A DNA stretch of 11,793 nt from CAYLGY01 sp964383325 (GTDB taxonomy: Bacteria > Pseudomonadota > Alphaproteobacteria > Rhizobiales > Rhizobiaceae), in contig CAYLGY010000081.1 in the NCBI GenBank assembly GCA_964383325.1, positions 1-11,793 on the forward strand, given 5' to 3'. Both the position numbers and the translations under genes were made by a program. This document shows, one piece after another, positions 1 to 6,991 of the stretch (position 1 is its first letter; every line of letters begins with the position of its first letter). Under the pieces are notes generated by a model that worked only from the letters and a program-made list of their open reading frames with translations, did no database searches and was not told the DNA's origin.

Positions 1-7
1 TCTGGTG

Positions 8-55
8 GCGCATGATCTTTGCCGGAAAGCGGATGCCACTTTCCGGATCATGCGC
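8..55. repeat. Rhizobiales-type palindromic intergenic repeat
   Basis: Seen: a perfect 10-bp inverted repeat, GCGCATGATC at 8-17 and GATCATGCGC at 46-55. Nested inside it is a perfect 8-bp repeat, CCGGAAAG at 22-29 and CTTTCCGG at 39-46, leaving a nine-base loop and a short bulge. As RNA or single-stranded DNA this would fold into a long hairpin. Known: short palindromes of this form, with GCATGATC arms and a CCGGAAA...TTTCCGG core, are scattered in many copies between genes in rhizobia, Brucella and relatives. Inferred: this is one copy of such a family, and it supports the taxonomic placement. Its role is unknown; it could stabilise transcript ends or be a non-autonomous mobile unit. Confidence 0.8.
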
Positions 56-609
56 TGACGCAAAAGACCCAGGCGAAAAGATTGCAGTTCCAGTTGGTGG
101 AGGCAACAGCCTGCCGATACTGAGGCTGCTTCAAGGATCCGCGCACGGCCCGGAATGTCGTATCGCGACCCATTCCAGGCAAAATGGGGCCCAACGCCTT
201 GCCGTCCGGAATCGCGCCTTGGAGTGTCGTACGTGCTGCGGTGTCTTCTTCGCCGGAACGAGACCTCCACGCCTCCAGACTGCTCCGGTCAACGCACAAG
301 ACTCCAGTACACAGGTTCCGATCGGGTTGCAGATGCGGAGCTGAACGGCAAATTTTCCTGCACCCAGGCTTTCATACGGAATGAGTGGACCAGCCAGCGA
401 GCATCAACCCGGCCGCAATTTGTCGCCGCCCATTCGGGTGTTTCTGCCCATCTATGGCCGTTGCTCCTGCCCGGCCATTCCAAGCCGCCACCGGCAGTAG
501 CAAGAGATTGGTTCAGTCTGCCCCTGGGCTCTACTCTCTGCCCTGCTACTGAGGAACGCAGCTATCCAGCAGGCGCTCGTTTCGCCTGCCGGCTTTGCCT
601 CCAGCAGTG
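56..609. other. About 550 bases with no convincing gene
   Basis: Several open frames cross this stretch on both strands, but none has a good ribosome binding site together with a recognisable protein. Their translations are rich in Arg, Ser, Cys and Trp in a way typical of non-coding frames. I saw no tRNA T-loop motif and no RNase P or SRP RNA core motif. The only clear structure is the nested inverted repeat at 495-551. The stretch may be intergenic, the remains of a decayed gene, or the site of an unannotated RNA. Confidence 0.5.
495..551. other. Nested stem-loop, possible structured RNA
   Basis: Seen: CAGTAGCA at 495-502 is perfectly complementary to TGCTACTG at 544-551. The stem continues as AGAGA (503-507) with TCTCT (535-539), leaving a GCCC bulge at 540-543. 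The loop contains a further small GCC/GGC hairpin (520-522 with 527-529). That gives 13 base pairs in the main stem over 57 bases. There is no run of T on either side, so it is not a classical intrinsic terminator. The strand, and whether it is transcribed at all, cannot be decided from the sequence. Confidence 0.4.
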
Positions 610-623
610 CCCCGCTTCCGGGG
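610..623 (-). terminator. Short GC hairpin just after the dehydrogenase stop codon
   Basis: CCCCG (610-614) and CGGGG (619-623) flank a four-base loop, starting four bases past the stop codon of the minus-strand dehydrogenase gene. The following transcript has no U-tract, so this is at best a weak or partial terminator, or a structure that protects the 3' end. Confidence 0.3.
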
Positions 624-627
624 AAAT

Positions 628-1764
628 TCAGCTCGAGACTGCTTCGCCAGCGGATTTTTCGCTACGGACCCGGGCAATCTTCTGTTCCGCCAGCCGGATT
701 GCGACCGCGTCCGTCGCCTCGCCGGAACTGTCCGATTCGGAAAAGATCCTCCCCAGCGTGTCGGGAATTCTGGCAATCTTTTCCAGCACCCGGTCGCGAT
801 CATAGCCGCGCGGGTCAAGCTCGGCGGCGACATTGACCAGTCCGCCGGCGTTGATGATGAAATCCGGCGCATAAAGAATTCCCAGCTCCTTCAGCCTTGC
901 ACCGACTTCCGGGCGCGAAAGCGGATTGTTGGCCGCGCCCGCGATGATCTGTGTCCTCAGCTTCGCCAGATTGTTCAGCGTGATGACGCCACCGAGTGCG
1001 CAAGGTGCAAGGACATCGCATTCCACGCCGAGAATCGCCTCGGGTTCGGCGATGGCGGCGCCAAACCGCTCGGCAGCTTCGCTTGTCCGGACCGGGTCGA
1101 TATCCGCTACCGTCAGCCGCGCGCCTGCTTCGTGCAATTCGGACGCCAGTCCGATTCCGACAGCGCCAAGTCCCTGAATGGCGACATGCCGGCCTTCGAG
1201 CCGGTCAGTCCCGGTATGGTGACGCAAGGCGGCTCGCATGCCGAGGAAGACACCGTGCGCTGTAAACCGGGAAGGATTGCCGCTGCCGCCTTGCAGCGTT
1301 CCGGCGACATTCGGCGTCAGGCTGCGGAGAAAATCGGCATCGGCAAGCGACATGCCCACATCCTCGGCAGTAATATATTCGGCTTTGACCGTGGCCAGCA
1401 TCTCGGCATAGGCCTCCAGCAGGGCCGGAGTCTTGTCGCGTCTGGGATCTGCCCGGATGACGGCCTTGCCGCCCCCAAAGGGCAGATCGGCCATTGCAGC
1501 CTTCCAGCTCATCCCGCGTGCCAGACGCAAGGCATCGCTCATGGCCTCATCGAAACTGTTGTGCATCCAGATTCGCGTGCCGCCGAGCGCCGGGCCCAGC
1601 GTCGTGTCGTGAATGGCGATGATCGCCGTGAGTCCGCGCTCATCGTCGCGACCGACCAGGACCCGCTCATGATTGCTGAAACCCGGCAGAGCCGCTGCCG
1701 CCGCCGTCAAATCCTCGACAAGCAGCTGGTCATTCTCCGCCTGAACAAGCGCGTGGGAATTCAT
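628..1764 (-). CDS. Leucine dehydrogenase-like amino acid dehydrogenase (Glu/Leu/Phe/Val family)
   Basis: The 378-residue product should be a cytosolic NAD-dependent enzyme that reversibly deaminates a branched-chain or aromatic amino acid to its 2-oxo acid and ammonia. The length fits leucine dehydrogenases (about 365 residues). The catalytic domain carries the two lysines of this family, K88 in RGMSWKAA and K100 in FGGGKAVI, spaced 12 apart as in Bacillus leucine dehydrogenase. The Rossmann domain has GLGAVG at 198-203, an acidic D221 after the second strand (favouring NAD over NADP), AGAANNPL near 275 and INAGGLVNV near 305. I chose the ATG at 1764 because GGAGGAG lies just upstream; an in-frame GTG at 1782 has no such support. 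It is separated from the upstream gene by a terminator, so it is probably transcribed alone. Leucine, valine or phenylalanine preference cannot be settled by eye. Confidence 0.9.
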   Translation of the reverse strand: MNSHALVQAENDQLLVEDLTAAAAALPGFSNHERVLVGRDDERGLTAIIAIHDTTLGPALGGTRIWMHNSFDEAMSDALRLARGMSWKAAMADLPFGGGKAVIRADPRRDKTPALLEAYAEMLATVKAEYITAEDVGMSLADADFLRSLTPNVAGTLQGGSGNPSRFTAHGVFLGMRAALRHHTGTDRLEGRHVAIQGLGAVGIGLASELHEAGARLTVADIDPVRTSEAAERFGAAIAEPEAILGVECDVLAPCALGGVITLNNLAKLRTQIIAGAANNPLSRPEVGARLKELGILYAPDFIINAGGLVNVAAELDPRGYDRDRVLEKIARIPDTLGRIFSESDSSGEATDAVAIRLAEQKIARVRSEKSAGEAVSS

Positions 1765-1920
1765 GAATCTCCTCCATCTCACGAATCGGAGGCAGAATAT
1801 CCCGTTTCAGCCGATTTATGGTTGCGTATTTGGTGCCCGGTCCGCACGTCCATTGCCGAGAAAATCCCCTGCGCACGTGGATTATTTCCTGACGGTGCGG
1901 CTGGCCCGGAAGGGGCATAT

Positions 1921-1954
1921 CAAGAAAGTGCGGAGCAGGACCTGCCTGCTCCGC
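1921..1954 (-). terminator. Intrinsic terminator of the YccA-family gene
   Basis: Perfect 10-bp arms GCGGAGCAGG (1930-1939) and CCTGCTCCGC (1945-1954) enclose a five-base loop. Read on the minus strand, the hairpin is followed by ACTTTCTTG, a modest T-rich tract. It starts about 36 bases past the stop codon at 1991 and separates that gene from the dehydrogenase downstream of it. Confidence 0.8.
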
Positions 1955-1990
1955 CACGTTTCGACCCGTTCCCGAACAGGTCCTCGCCGG

Positions 1991-2737
1991 TTACTCCCGG
2001 TTGCCGAGGAACTGCAGCAGGAACATGAACAGGTTGATGAAGTCGAGATAGAGCCGCAGCGCGCCCATGATCGCCTTCCGGCCGGCCACATCCGCCGCAT
2101 CGCCTTCGTAGTACATTTCCTTGATCTGCTGCGTGTCATAGGCCGTGAGACCGGCAAAGACGAGCACGCCGATCACGGAGATTGCGAACTGCAATGCGCT
2201 GGACTGCATGAAAAGGTTGACCAGCATGGCAATGACGAGGCCAAAGACGCCCATGACCAGGAATGACCCGAAGGCCGACAGGTCGCGCCGCGTCGTGTAG
2301 CCATAAAGCGAAAGTCCGCCAAAGGCCGTTGCGGTGATGAAGAAGGTGCGCACGATGCTCGTGCCCGTATAGACGAGGAAGATCGTCGACAGGGACAGCC
2401 CGACCAGGCCGGCATAGACCCAGAAGGTCGTCTGCGCCGTGGCGGTACTCATCGTGTGGATGCGGAAACTCAGGAAGAAGACCAGCGCCAGGGGCGCGAA
2501 AATCACCACCCAGCGGAAGGCGCTGGCATAGATCAGCTCGCCGAAGCCGGTGAGCTGGCCGCTCGAATCGACCGCCATGGAGAACGCACCCCATGCCGCC
2601 AGACCGGTAATGGCAAGGCCCAGCGCCATCAGGTTGTATACCTTCAGCATATACGCGCGCAGGCCCTCGTCAATGGCGGCATCGCCGCGGGCGCCCGCAG
2701 TGGCGATTCGGGCCTGATAGTTACGAAGGTCAGCCAT
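1991..2737 (-). CDS. Bax inhibitor-1/YccA family integral membrane protein
   Basis: The 248-residue protein is a member of the BI-1 / YccA / YbhL / YetJ family (UPF0005, TMBIM-like), found in the inner membrane. Some members conduct calcium, and YccA itself modulates the FtsH protease; the role of this one is not known. It shows seven hydrophobic segments, roughly at residues 35-56, 72-92, 103-123, 126-145, 157-176, 182-200 and 222-243. Family signatures are visible: GYTTRRDLS near 146-154, AYDTQQI at 199-205 and LYLDFINLF near 219-227. The two aspartates, D201 and D222, lie where family members have their pH-sensing pair. The start at 2737 follows GAGGAAAAC; longer in-frame starts would add an arginine-rich leader that fits no family member. 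A strong terminator follows, so it is probably a single-gene transcript. Confidence 0.92.
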   Translation of the reverse strand: MADLRNYQARIATAGARGDAAIDEGLRAYMLKVYNLMALGLAITGLAAWGAFSMAVDSSGQLTGFGELIYASAFRWVVIFAPLALVFFLSFRIHTMSTATAQTTFWVYAGLVGLSLSTIFLVYTGTSIVRTFFITATAFGGLSLYGYTTRRDLSAFGSFLVMGVFGLVIAMLVNLFMQSSALQFAISVIGVLVFAGLTAYDTQQIKEMYYEGDAADVAGRKAIMGALRLYLDFINLFMFLLQFLGNRE

Positions 2738-2846
2738 GTTTTCCTCTTTCATCGCTTTGCGTCCCGTCGGGTTCAGTTCACGCCGCCCATTCTGCTGGCC
2801 ACGCGATCCGGGCGCCGCTGGCGGGACTCCAGCATGCCTCCGCCGG

Positions 2847-2875
2847 AATATGTGCGTTTCGCCCGCTAACGGCAA
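2847..2875 (-). promoter_or_regulatory. Possible promoter of the YccA-family gene
   Basis: On the minus strand TTGCCG (2875-2870) is followed after 17 bases by CATATT (2852-2847), a reasonable sigma-70-like pair. It lies about 110 bases upstream of the start codon at 2737. The match is imperfect and was found by eye only. Confidence 0.3.
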
Positions 2876-3073
2876 GTGCCGAAAGACAATTTATGGTGAT
2901 GAACGACCAAACCTCGGCTTCGTAGCTTGTGGCTAAGGGCAACGAACATTGGAGCCGATCAATCATCGGCAGGATCGTCAGGCGTGATGCCGAGATAATC
3001 CGGGAAACAAATGGATTCCGCCCGTTGCAGTCTTGAAGGAGCGGATCAAATTCCTGATGCCCCAATCCGATGT

Positions 3074-3101
3074 AACATTTATGACATGAGGATAAAATGT
3101 T
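3074..3101. promoter_or_regulatory. Operator-like inverted repeat upstream of the orphan gene
   Basis: AACATTT (3074-3080) and AAATGTT (3095-3101) form a perfect 7-bp inverted repeat with a 14-base spacer, ending about 70 bases before the GTG start of the downstream gene. The second half overlaps an AT-rich GATAAAAT that could serve as a -10 element. The geometry suits a dimeric regulator binding over a promoter. The regulator is unknown and no regulator gene is adjacent. Confidence 0.35.
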
Positions 3102-3155
3102 TTATGGCAGACTTCACAAGTACTCAATGATTGCTTGGTGCTAAAGAATAGATTC

Positions 3156-3162
3156 AAGGAGG
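3156..3162 (+). promoter_or_regulatory. Strong ribosome binding site that fixes a GTG start
   Basis: AAGGAGG lies eight bases before the GTG at 3171. It is the best Shine-Dalgarno match in the window and decides between the GTG and an in-frame TTG at 3135, which has nothing comparable upstream. Confidence 0.75.
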
Positions 3163-3170
3163 AATACGCA

Positions 3171-4352
3171 GTGACTCAGATGATAAGTCATGTCGGGATG
3201 ATAAGCAGCTTCACGAACAATTACACGAATAAAAATTCAGAGAATTCAGATAATATTGACAAATCATATGCAATGCTCATCGGAGAGAAAGAAAAATACA
3301 TAGACAAGGAGTGGCGAAGAAGCCGGAAGTTCATATTGAAGCAATTGCAAACCGGGAAATTTCGTGATCATCAGTTCGATCCGGTAAGACACCCGGATCC
3401 GGATCACGTCAGATCGGTCATAGACAGGAATTATGGCTTACAACGGGATCTTGTCTATTTCAGAGAGGAGAATCATCTCCATCCCTCTGAGCAATACCCG
3501 GATTTCTTTGAAAAAGGTGGGTTTGAGGGGTTGTCGAACGAAGCTGGCTGCGTGACAAGTTGCTTCGAGAGGGATCCGCTGAGAAAAGTGAGGGCGCTGC
3601 GGGACGAGGTATTGCAGTATGCAGCCAATGTACTCTCGATAAACTGTTATCGAAAGATGGTTAATGAAAAAGATTTCAATGTGCTGGAGTACCTTGATCA
3701 GATAATTGTCAAGGAAGCGACCGAATTATACGGTATGGATGAAGCCGAATTAAAGAAATACATGCTGCCAAAAATCGACAAGATGAGAGAGTTTGCGATT
3801 CTTGAGCGAGAGCTACGTCGTCAGGAGAAACTGTCTTCTCAAATCTCATCCACCCAGACCAAGAAGAGTGTCGTAGGGAAAAAGTGGGAGGATGTCCAGC
3901 AGCCAGGTAAGTTCAATGAATATATAGGTGATCATTTGCCAAAAGTCATAGAATTATTATGCGCGAAATATGACTCGGAAGAAATATTCACGAAATTATC
4001 TAAATTAAAGACAAAGATTGCCACGACAGGCAATGAGAATGAAGATGAAGAGCTTGAGCATCTCAAACTTAAGGATGGGATTTACAAGGATTTCATCAGA
4101 GCGGTGTGTTTCACCTACCCGCATTTAAAGGAGATGATCCCCAGTCTGACGCAGAACAGTTTTTGCGGGCTGTGGGCGAGAAGGCTGGAAATGTGTCCAG
4201 GTATGGGTCGCAAACGTAGTGAAATCTACAAGCATTTAAGGAAAGATCTCACATATGTAAAAAACAGGAATTTTTCTCGAAAAGATGTCGTGATGATTGA
4301 TGCAACTAAAATGTTTCCATTTATTCCGGAGCCGGAAATCGTATTTTTCTAG
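3171..4352 (+). CDS. Unrecognised AT-rich orphan protein, 393 residues
   Basis: I do not recognise this protein. It begins with a polar, Asn/Ser-rich and probably disordered stretch (about 13-32), followed by a mostly charged, helix-prone body. Residues about 181-224 are dense in Glu, Lys and Arg and could form a coiled coil, and an acidic patch lies at 288-297. The last 13 residues are hydrophobic and proline-rich, MFPFIPEPEIVFF. There are seven cysteines (127, 131, 159, 264, 313, 332, 342) but no clear metal-binding spacing. I see no signal peptide, no membrane helix and no nucleotide-binding or nuclease motif. The gene is far richer in A+T than its neighbours (only 18 G/C in the 60 bases 3901-3960) and uses AGA, AGG, ATA and TTA codons that flanking genes avoid. 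The long intact frame and strong ribosome binding site argue that it is expressed. Horizontal acquisition is the likeliest explanation; function unknown. Confidence 0.8.
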   Translation: MTQMISHVGMISSFTNNYTNKNSENSDNIDKSYAMLIGEKEKYIDKEWRRSRKFILKQLQTGKFRDHQFDPVRHPDPDHVRSVIDRNYGLQRDLVYFREENHLHPSEQYPDFFEKGGFEGLSNEAGCVTSCFERDPLRKVRALRDEVLQYAANVLSINCYRKMVNEKDFNVLEYLDQIIVKEATELYGMDEAELKKYMLPKIDKMREFAILERELRRQEKLSSQISSTQTKKSVVGKKWEDVQQPGKFNEYIGDHLPKVIELLCAKYDSEEIFTKLSKLKTKIATTGNENEDEELEHLKLKDGIYKDFIRAVCFTYPHLKEMIPSLTQNSFCGLWARRLEMCPGMGRKRSEIYKHLRKDLTYVKNRNFSRKDVVMIDATKMFPFIPEPEIVFF

Positions 4353-4411
4353 AAAAGTCGACGCGACCATCAGGGAGAAGGGTAGTCTTTACTCGCCAAC
4401 GTTCTCTGCAA

Positions 4412-4430
4412 CCGGACCGGATGGGTCCGG
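4412..4430. repeat. Hairpin between two convergent genes
   Basis: CCGGACC (4412-4418) and GGTCCGG (4424-4430) form a perfect 7-bp stem with a five-base loop. It lies in the 92-base gap between the convergent stop codons of the orphan gene and the YbbP-like permease. It could act as a bidirectional transcript end, but neither side has a T-run, so I do not call it an intrinsic terminator. Confidence 0.4.
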
Positions 4431-4444
4431 ACGGGGTCGGCAGG

Positions 4445-6991
4445 CTACAGATTGCGCAGGATGGGCGCAGCCTTGTGCCCGAGCACGCGCCATGTGCCAA
4501 GCAGGCCGAACCCTACGGTCAGGACGAGCGCGGCGAGGATGGTGGCTGCGGCAACTTCAAGCTGGAACTGCGAGGGCAGTTTCATGATCTGCATGACGAC
4601 GAAACGAGCGGCCACGCCGCCGGCAAGCAGGGCAAAGATCGCCGTGGCGAGGCCGAGCAGCGCATATTCGAGGCAATAGGCCGTCAGCAGCTTGCGGCGC
4701 GTGGCCCCCAGCGTCTTCAGTACGACCGCGTCGTGAATGCGCGCCCGGTTGCCGGCCGCCAGCGCCCCTGACAGGACCAGGATCGATGCGACCAGCGCAA
4801 TGGCGGCGATCGCGCGCACGGCGTTGCCCAGCTGGCCGATCACCGTATTGACGATGTCCAGCGCATCCTTGACGCGAACCGAAGTCACGGCGGGAAAGGC
4901 GCGCGTGATCGCATTGAGGAGTTCCGCCTCCTGTTCCGGGGTCGCATCGGCATCGGTGAGCGTTGCCAGCCAGGAATGCGGCGCCCCCGCGAAGCTGTTC
5001 GGCGAGAATACCATGACGAAGTTGATGCCCAGCGATTCCCATTGGACTTCACGCAGATTGGCGATCGTGGCGACGAGATTGCGTCCGAGGACATTGACGG
5101 TCACCGTATCACCGATCTTCAGCCCCAGCCCCCGTGCTTCGTCGAGCGAAAAGCTGACCAGCGGCGGGCCGTCATGGTCCGGCGCCCACCACTCCCCTTC
5201 GGCAAGCGTCGAATTTTCGGGAATGCGTCGCGCGTAGGTCAGGCCGCGATCGCCGCGCAGCACCCATGCGCCTTCGGACGGAAGCTGCATCTGCGCAACC
5301 GGAATGTCATTCAGCGCCATGATGCGGCCGCGCAGCATCGGCACGCGCACGAGCTTGGCCCCGGGGGCGGCGGTCGCTGCCAGTTGCGAGAATGCCTCTA
5401 TTTCGTGATTCTGGATGTCGACAAAGAAGAAGTTCGGCGCAACTTCCGGCAGGCTGCCGACGATCTGGCGCCGCAAATCGCCATCGATCAGGGCGAGCGT
5501 CACCAGCAGCGTCAGGCCCAGCCCGAGCGCCAGGACCACGGAGGGCGTCAGCGCCCCCGGGCGGTGAATATTGCCGAGGGCGAGGCGCAGCGCGGTCCAG
5601 GGCACCGACGGAAAATGCCTCGCTCCAGCCTGCACCAGCGCCGCGACAAGGCGCAGGACAAGGAAGGAGAACGCCACCGCGCCGATAAAGGCAATCGCGA
5701 CCTGTTTCTCACGCGCGAGCATGACGGCAAGTGCTGCCAGCAGGGAGACGATCATGGCCACGGCGACGACATGGGCAGGTCTCGGCCAGCCGCGGGATTC
5801 GGGTCCGGCCTCGCGGAAAAGGTCGGCTGCCGGTACGTCCCGCGCCCGCCCGAGCGGCAGCAGCGCGAAGGCGAGCGTCACCAGAACGCCGGAGATGGCC
5901 GCGACGGCAAGGGCCGAAGGAAACAGACCTGCGGTCGAGGGCAGCGGCACGAAGCCAGACAGAAGCGATTGCGCCGCATAGGGCATGGCTGTCGCGAGGC
6001 AGAGGCCGATGGCGATGCCGATCGCGGCAATCAGCAGGATCTGGACGAGATAGGTCGCAAAGACCAGCCCACCCGAGGCGCCGAGGCATTTCAGCGTTGC
6101 AATGACGCTGCGCTTCGAATCGAGATGAGCCCGTACGGCATTGGCGATGCCGACGCCGCCGACCACCAGCGCCGTCAGACCGACCAAGGTCAGAAATTGC
6201 GAGAATCGCTCGACATTGTTGGCAAGCGCCGGCGCGGCGCCGGTCCGGGTCCGGATGCTCCAGCCGGCTTCGGGAAAGGTCGCTCGCGCTTCCTCTGCCA
6301 GCCTGGCGAGCGTCGCATCCGATCCGTCTTTCAGCCGGATCTTGTACCGATGCTCGATCAGGCTGCCGGGCTGAACGAGGCCGGATTCGCGCAGCCCGTC
6401 CAGCGAAATCAGCAGGCGCGGGGCCAGGCCGAATCCATCCGATATCAGATCGGGCTCGTTGCGGATTTCGGCGCGAATCTCGAAGCGGCCGCTGCCGAGA
6501 TGCAGGATGTCTCCGGTCTGGAGCCCCAGCCGCTGCAGGAGCAGCGGGGCGGCGGCCGCGCCATGAATTTCACCGGACGGCGCCAGCAGCGGGTCGAGGT
6601 CAAGCGCCGGTTCCGTGATGAGGGAACCGTAAAGCGGGTAGGCGCCATCGACGGCCTTTACCTCGACCAGGGTCTGATCCGATCCATCGGGCAGCCGGGC
6701 CATCGAGCGCATGCCGGCGCTGGCCGCAACTTCGCCCTGAGCGGCGAGGAACTGCATCTCCGCGGGGTTTGCCTCGCGCTGCACCAGTTCGAAGCGGATG
6801 TCTCCGCCGAGCAATGCCCGGCCCTCCCGCTCGACGCTGTCGGTAATGGCCCGCGCCACCGAATTCACGCCGCCAATGGCGCCGACGCCGAGTGCAATGC
6901 AGGCGATGAAGATCAGGAAGCCCCTGAGCCCGCCGCGCATTTCGCGCCACGCGAATCGCCAGGCCAGGCGCAGGTCTGACAAGCCGCTCAT
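4445..6991 (-). CDS. ybbP: ABC exporter permease, FtsX/MacB type (YbbP-like)
   Basis: This 848-residue inner-membrane protein is the permease partner of the ATPase encoded just upstream. It has the arrangement of YbbP-type permeases (around 800 residues in E. coli). A first membrane helix (about 23-44) is followed by a large periplasmic domain (about 45-262). A first FtsX core has helices near 265-288, 311-335 and 358-382. More helices lie near 406-424, 430-456 and 481-502. A second periplasmic domain (about 508-720) precedes a second FtsX core with helices near 725-745, 770-795 and 812-832. Each core carries the typical cytoplasmic turn, KCLGASGG near 301 and KTLGATRRK near 759. The ATG at 6991 overlaps the ATPase stop codon as ATGA, indicating translational coupling. 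In E. coli the same pair sits next to tesA. The transported molecule is not established; a lipid-like or hydrophobic substrate is an inference from the TesA link. Confidence 0.9.
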   Translation of the reverse strand: MSGLSDLRLAWRFAWREMRGGLRGFLIFIACIALGVGAIGGVNSVARAITDSVEREGRALLGGDIRFELVQREANPAEMQFLAAQGEVAASAGMRSMARLPDGSDQTLVEVKAVDGAYPLYGSLITEPALDLDPLLAPSGEIHGAAAAPLLLQRLGLQTGDILHLGSGRFEIRAEIRNEPDLISDGFGLAPRLLISLDGLRESGLVQPGSLIEHRYKIRLKDGSDATLARLAEEARATFPEAGWSIRTRTGAAPALANNVERFSQFLTLVGLTALVVGGVGIANAVRAHLDSKRSVIATLKCLGASGGLVFATYLVQILLIAAIGIAIGLCLATAMPYAAQSLLSGFVPLPSTAGLFPSALAVAAISGVLVTLAFALLPLGRARDVPAADLFREAGPESRGWPRPAHVVAVAMIVSLLAALAVMLAREKQVAIAFIGAVAFSFLVLRLVAALVQAGARHFPSVPWTALRLALGNIHRPGALTPSVVLALGLGLTLLVTLALIDGDLRRQIVGSLPEVAPNFFFVDIQNHEIEAFSQLAATAAPGAKLVRVPMLRGRIMALNDIPVAQMQLPSEGAWVLRGDRGLTYARRIPENSTLAEGEWWAPDHDGPPLVSFSLDEARGLGLKIGDTVTVNVLGRNLVATIANLREVQWESLGINFVMVFSPNSFAGAPHSWLATLTDADATPEQEAELLNAITRAFPAVTSVRVKDALDIVNTVIGQLGNAVRAIAAIALVASILVLSGALAAGNRARIHDAVVLKTLGATRRKLLTAYCLEYALLGLATAIFALLAGGVAARFVVMQIMKLPSQFQLEVAAATILAALVLTVGFGLLGTWRVLGHKAAPILRNL

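Larger units (their letters stand above)
2738..3170. other. 433-base spacer between divergent genes
   Basis: No convincing gene lies here. The longest minus-strand frame (2778-3065) overlaps the likely leader of the YccA-family gene and its product resembles nothing I know. The stretch contains a small 6-bp inverted repeat, GCCGAT (2954-2959) with ATCGGC (2965-2970), and the 7-bp repeat at 3074-3101. Base composition shifts towards A+T from about 2880 onward, before the orphan gene begins, so the left edge of the foreign-looking segment may be within this spacer. I found no flanking direct repeats marking an insertion. Confidence 0.5.

Noticed and set aside
12..344. A 110-codon plus-strand frame beginning inside the palindromic repeat
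   Set aside because: Its start codon lies within the repeat arm, the composition is not protein-like and no family is recognisable.
56..627. A possible tRNA, RNase P RNA or SRP RNA in the gene-free stretch
   Set aside because: I looked on both strands for T-loop motifs and the conserved core motifs of these RNAs and found none.
155..805. A 216-codon plus-strand frame in the left gene-free stretch
   Set aside because: It runs well into the 3' end of the dehydrogenase on the other strand, lacks a ribosome binding site and its translation looks random, with many Ser, Arg, Cys and Pro.
595..2028. A 477-codon plus-strand open frame opposite the amino acid dehydrogenase
   Set aside because: It is antisense to a well-supported gene, runs through the terminator of the YccA-family gene and has no recognisable domain.
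2778..3065. A 95-codon minus-strand frame upstream of the YccA-family gene
   Set aside because: It overlaps the probable promoter and leader of that gene, has no good ribosome binding site and its product is not recognisable.
3179..3205. A 9-base direct repeat (GATGATAAG, 18 bases apart) at the start of the orphan gene
   Set aside because: It simply encodes Met-Ile-Ser twice in frame, is too short to be significant and could at most offer alternative start codons.
4412..4430. The convergent-gap hairpin as an intrinsic terminator
   Set aside because: The stem is good, but neither strand has a T-run after it, so I list it only as a hairpin.
4976..6979. A 667-codon plus-strand open frame opposite the YbbP-like permease
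   Set aside because: It is antisense to a gene with clear family structure. Its translation is low-complexity, rich in Arg, Gln, Gly and Asp, as expected for the complement of a GC-rich reading frame, and it has no ribosome binding site.
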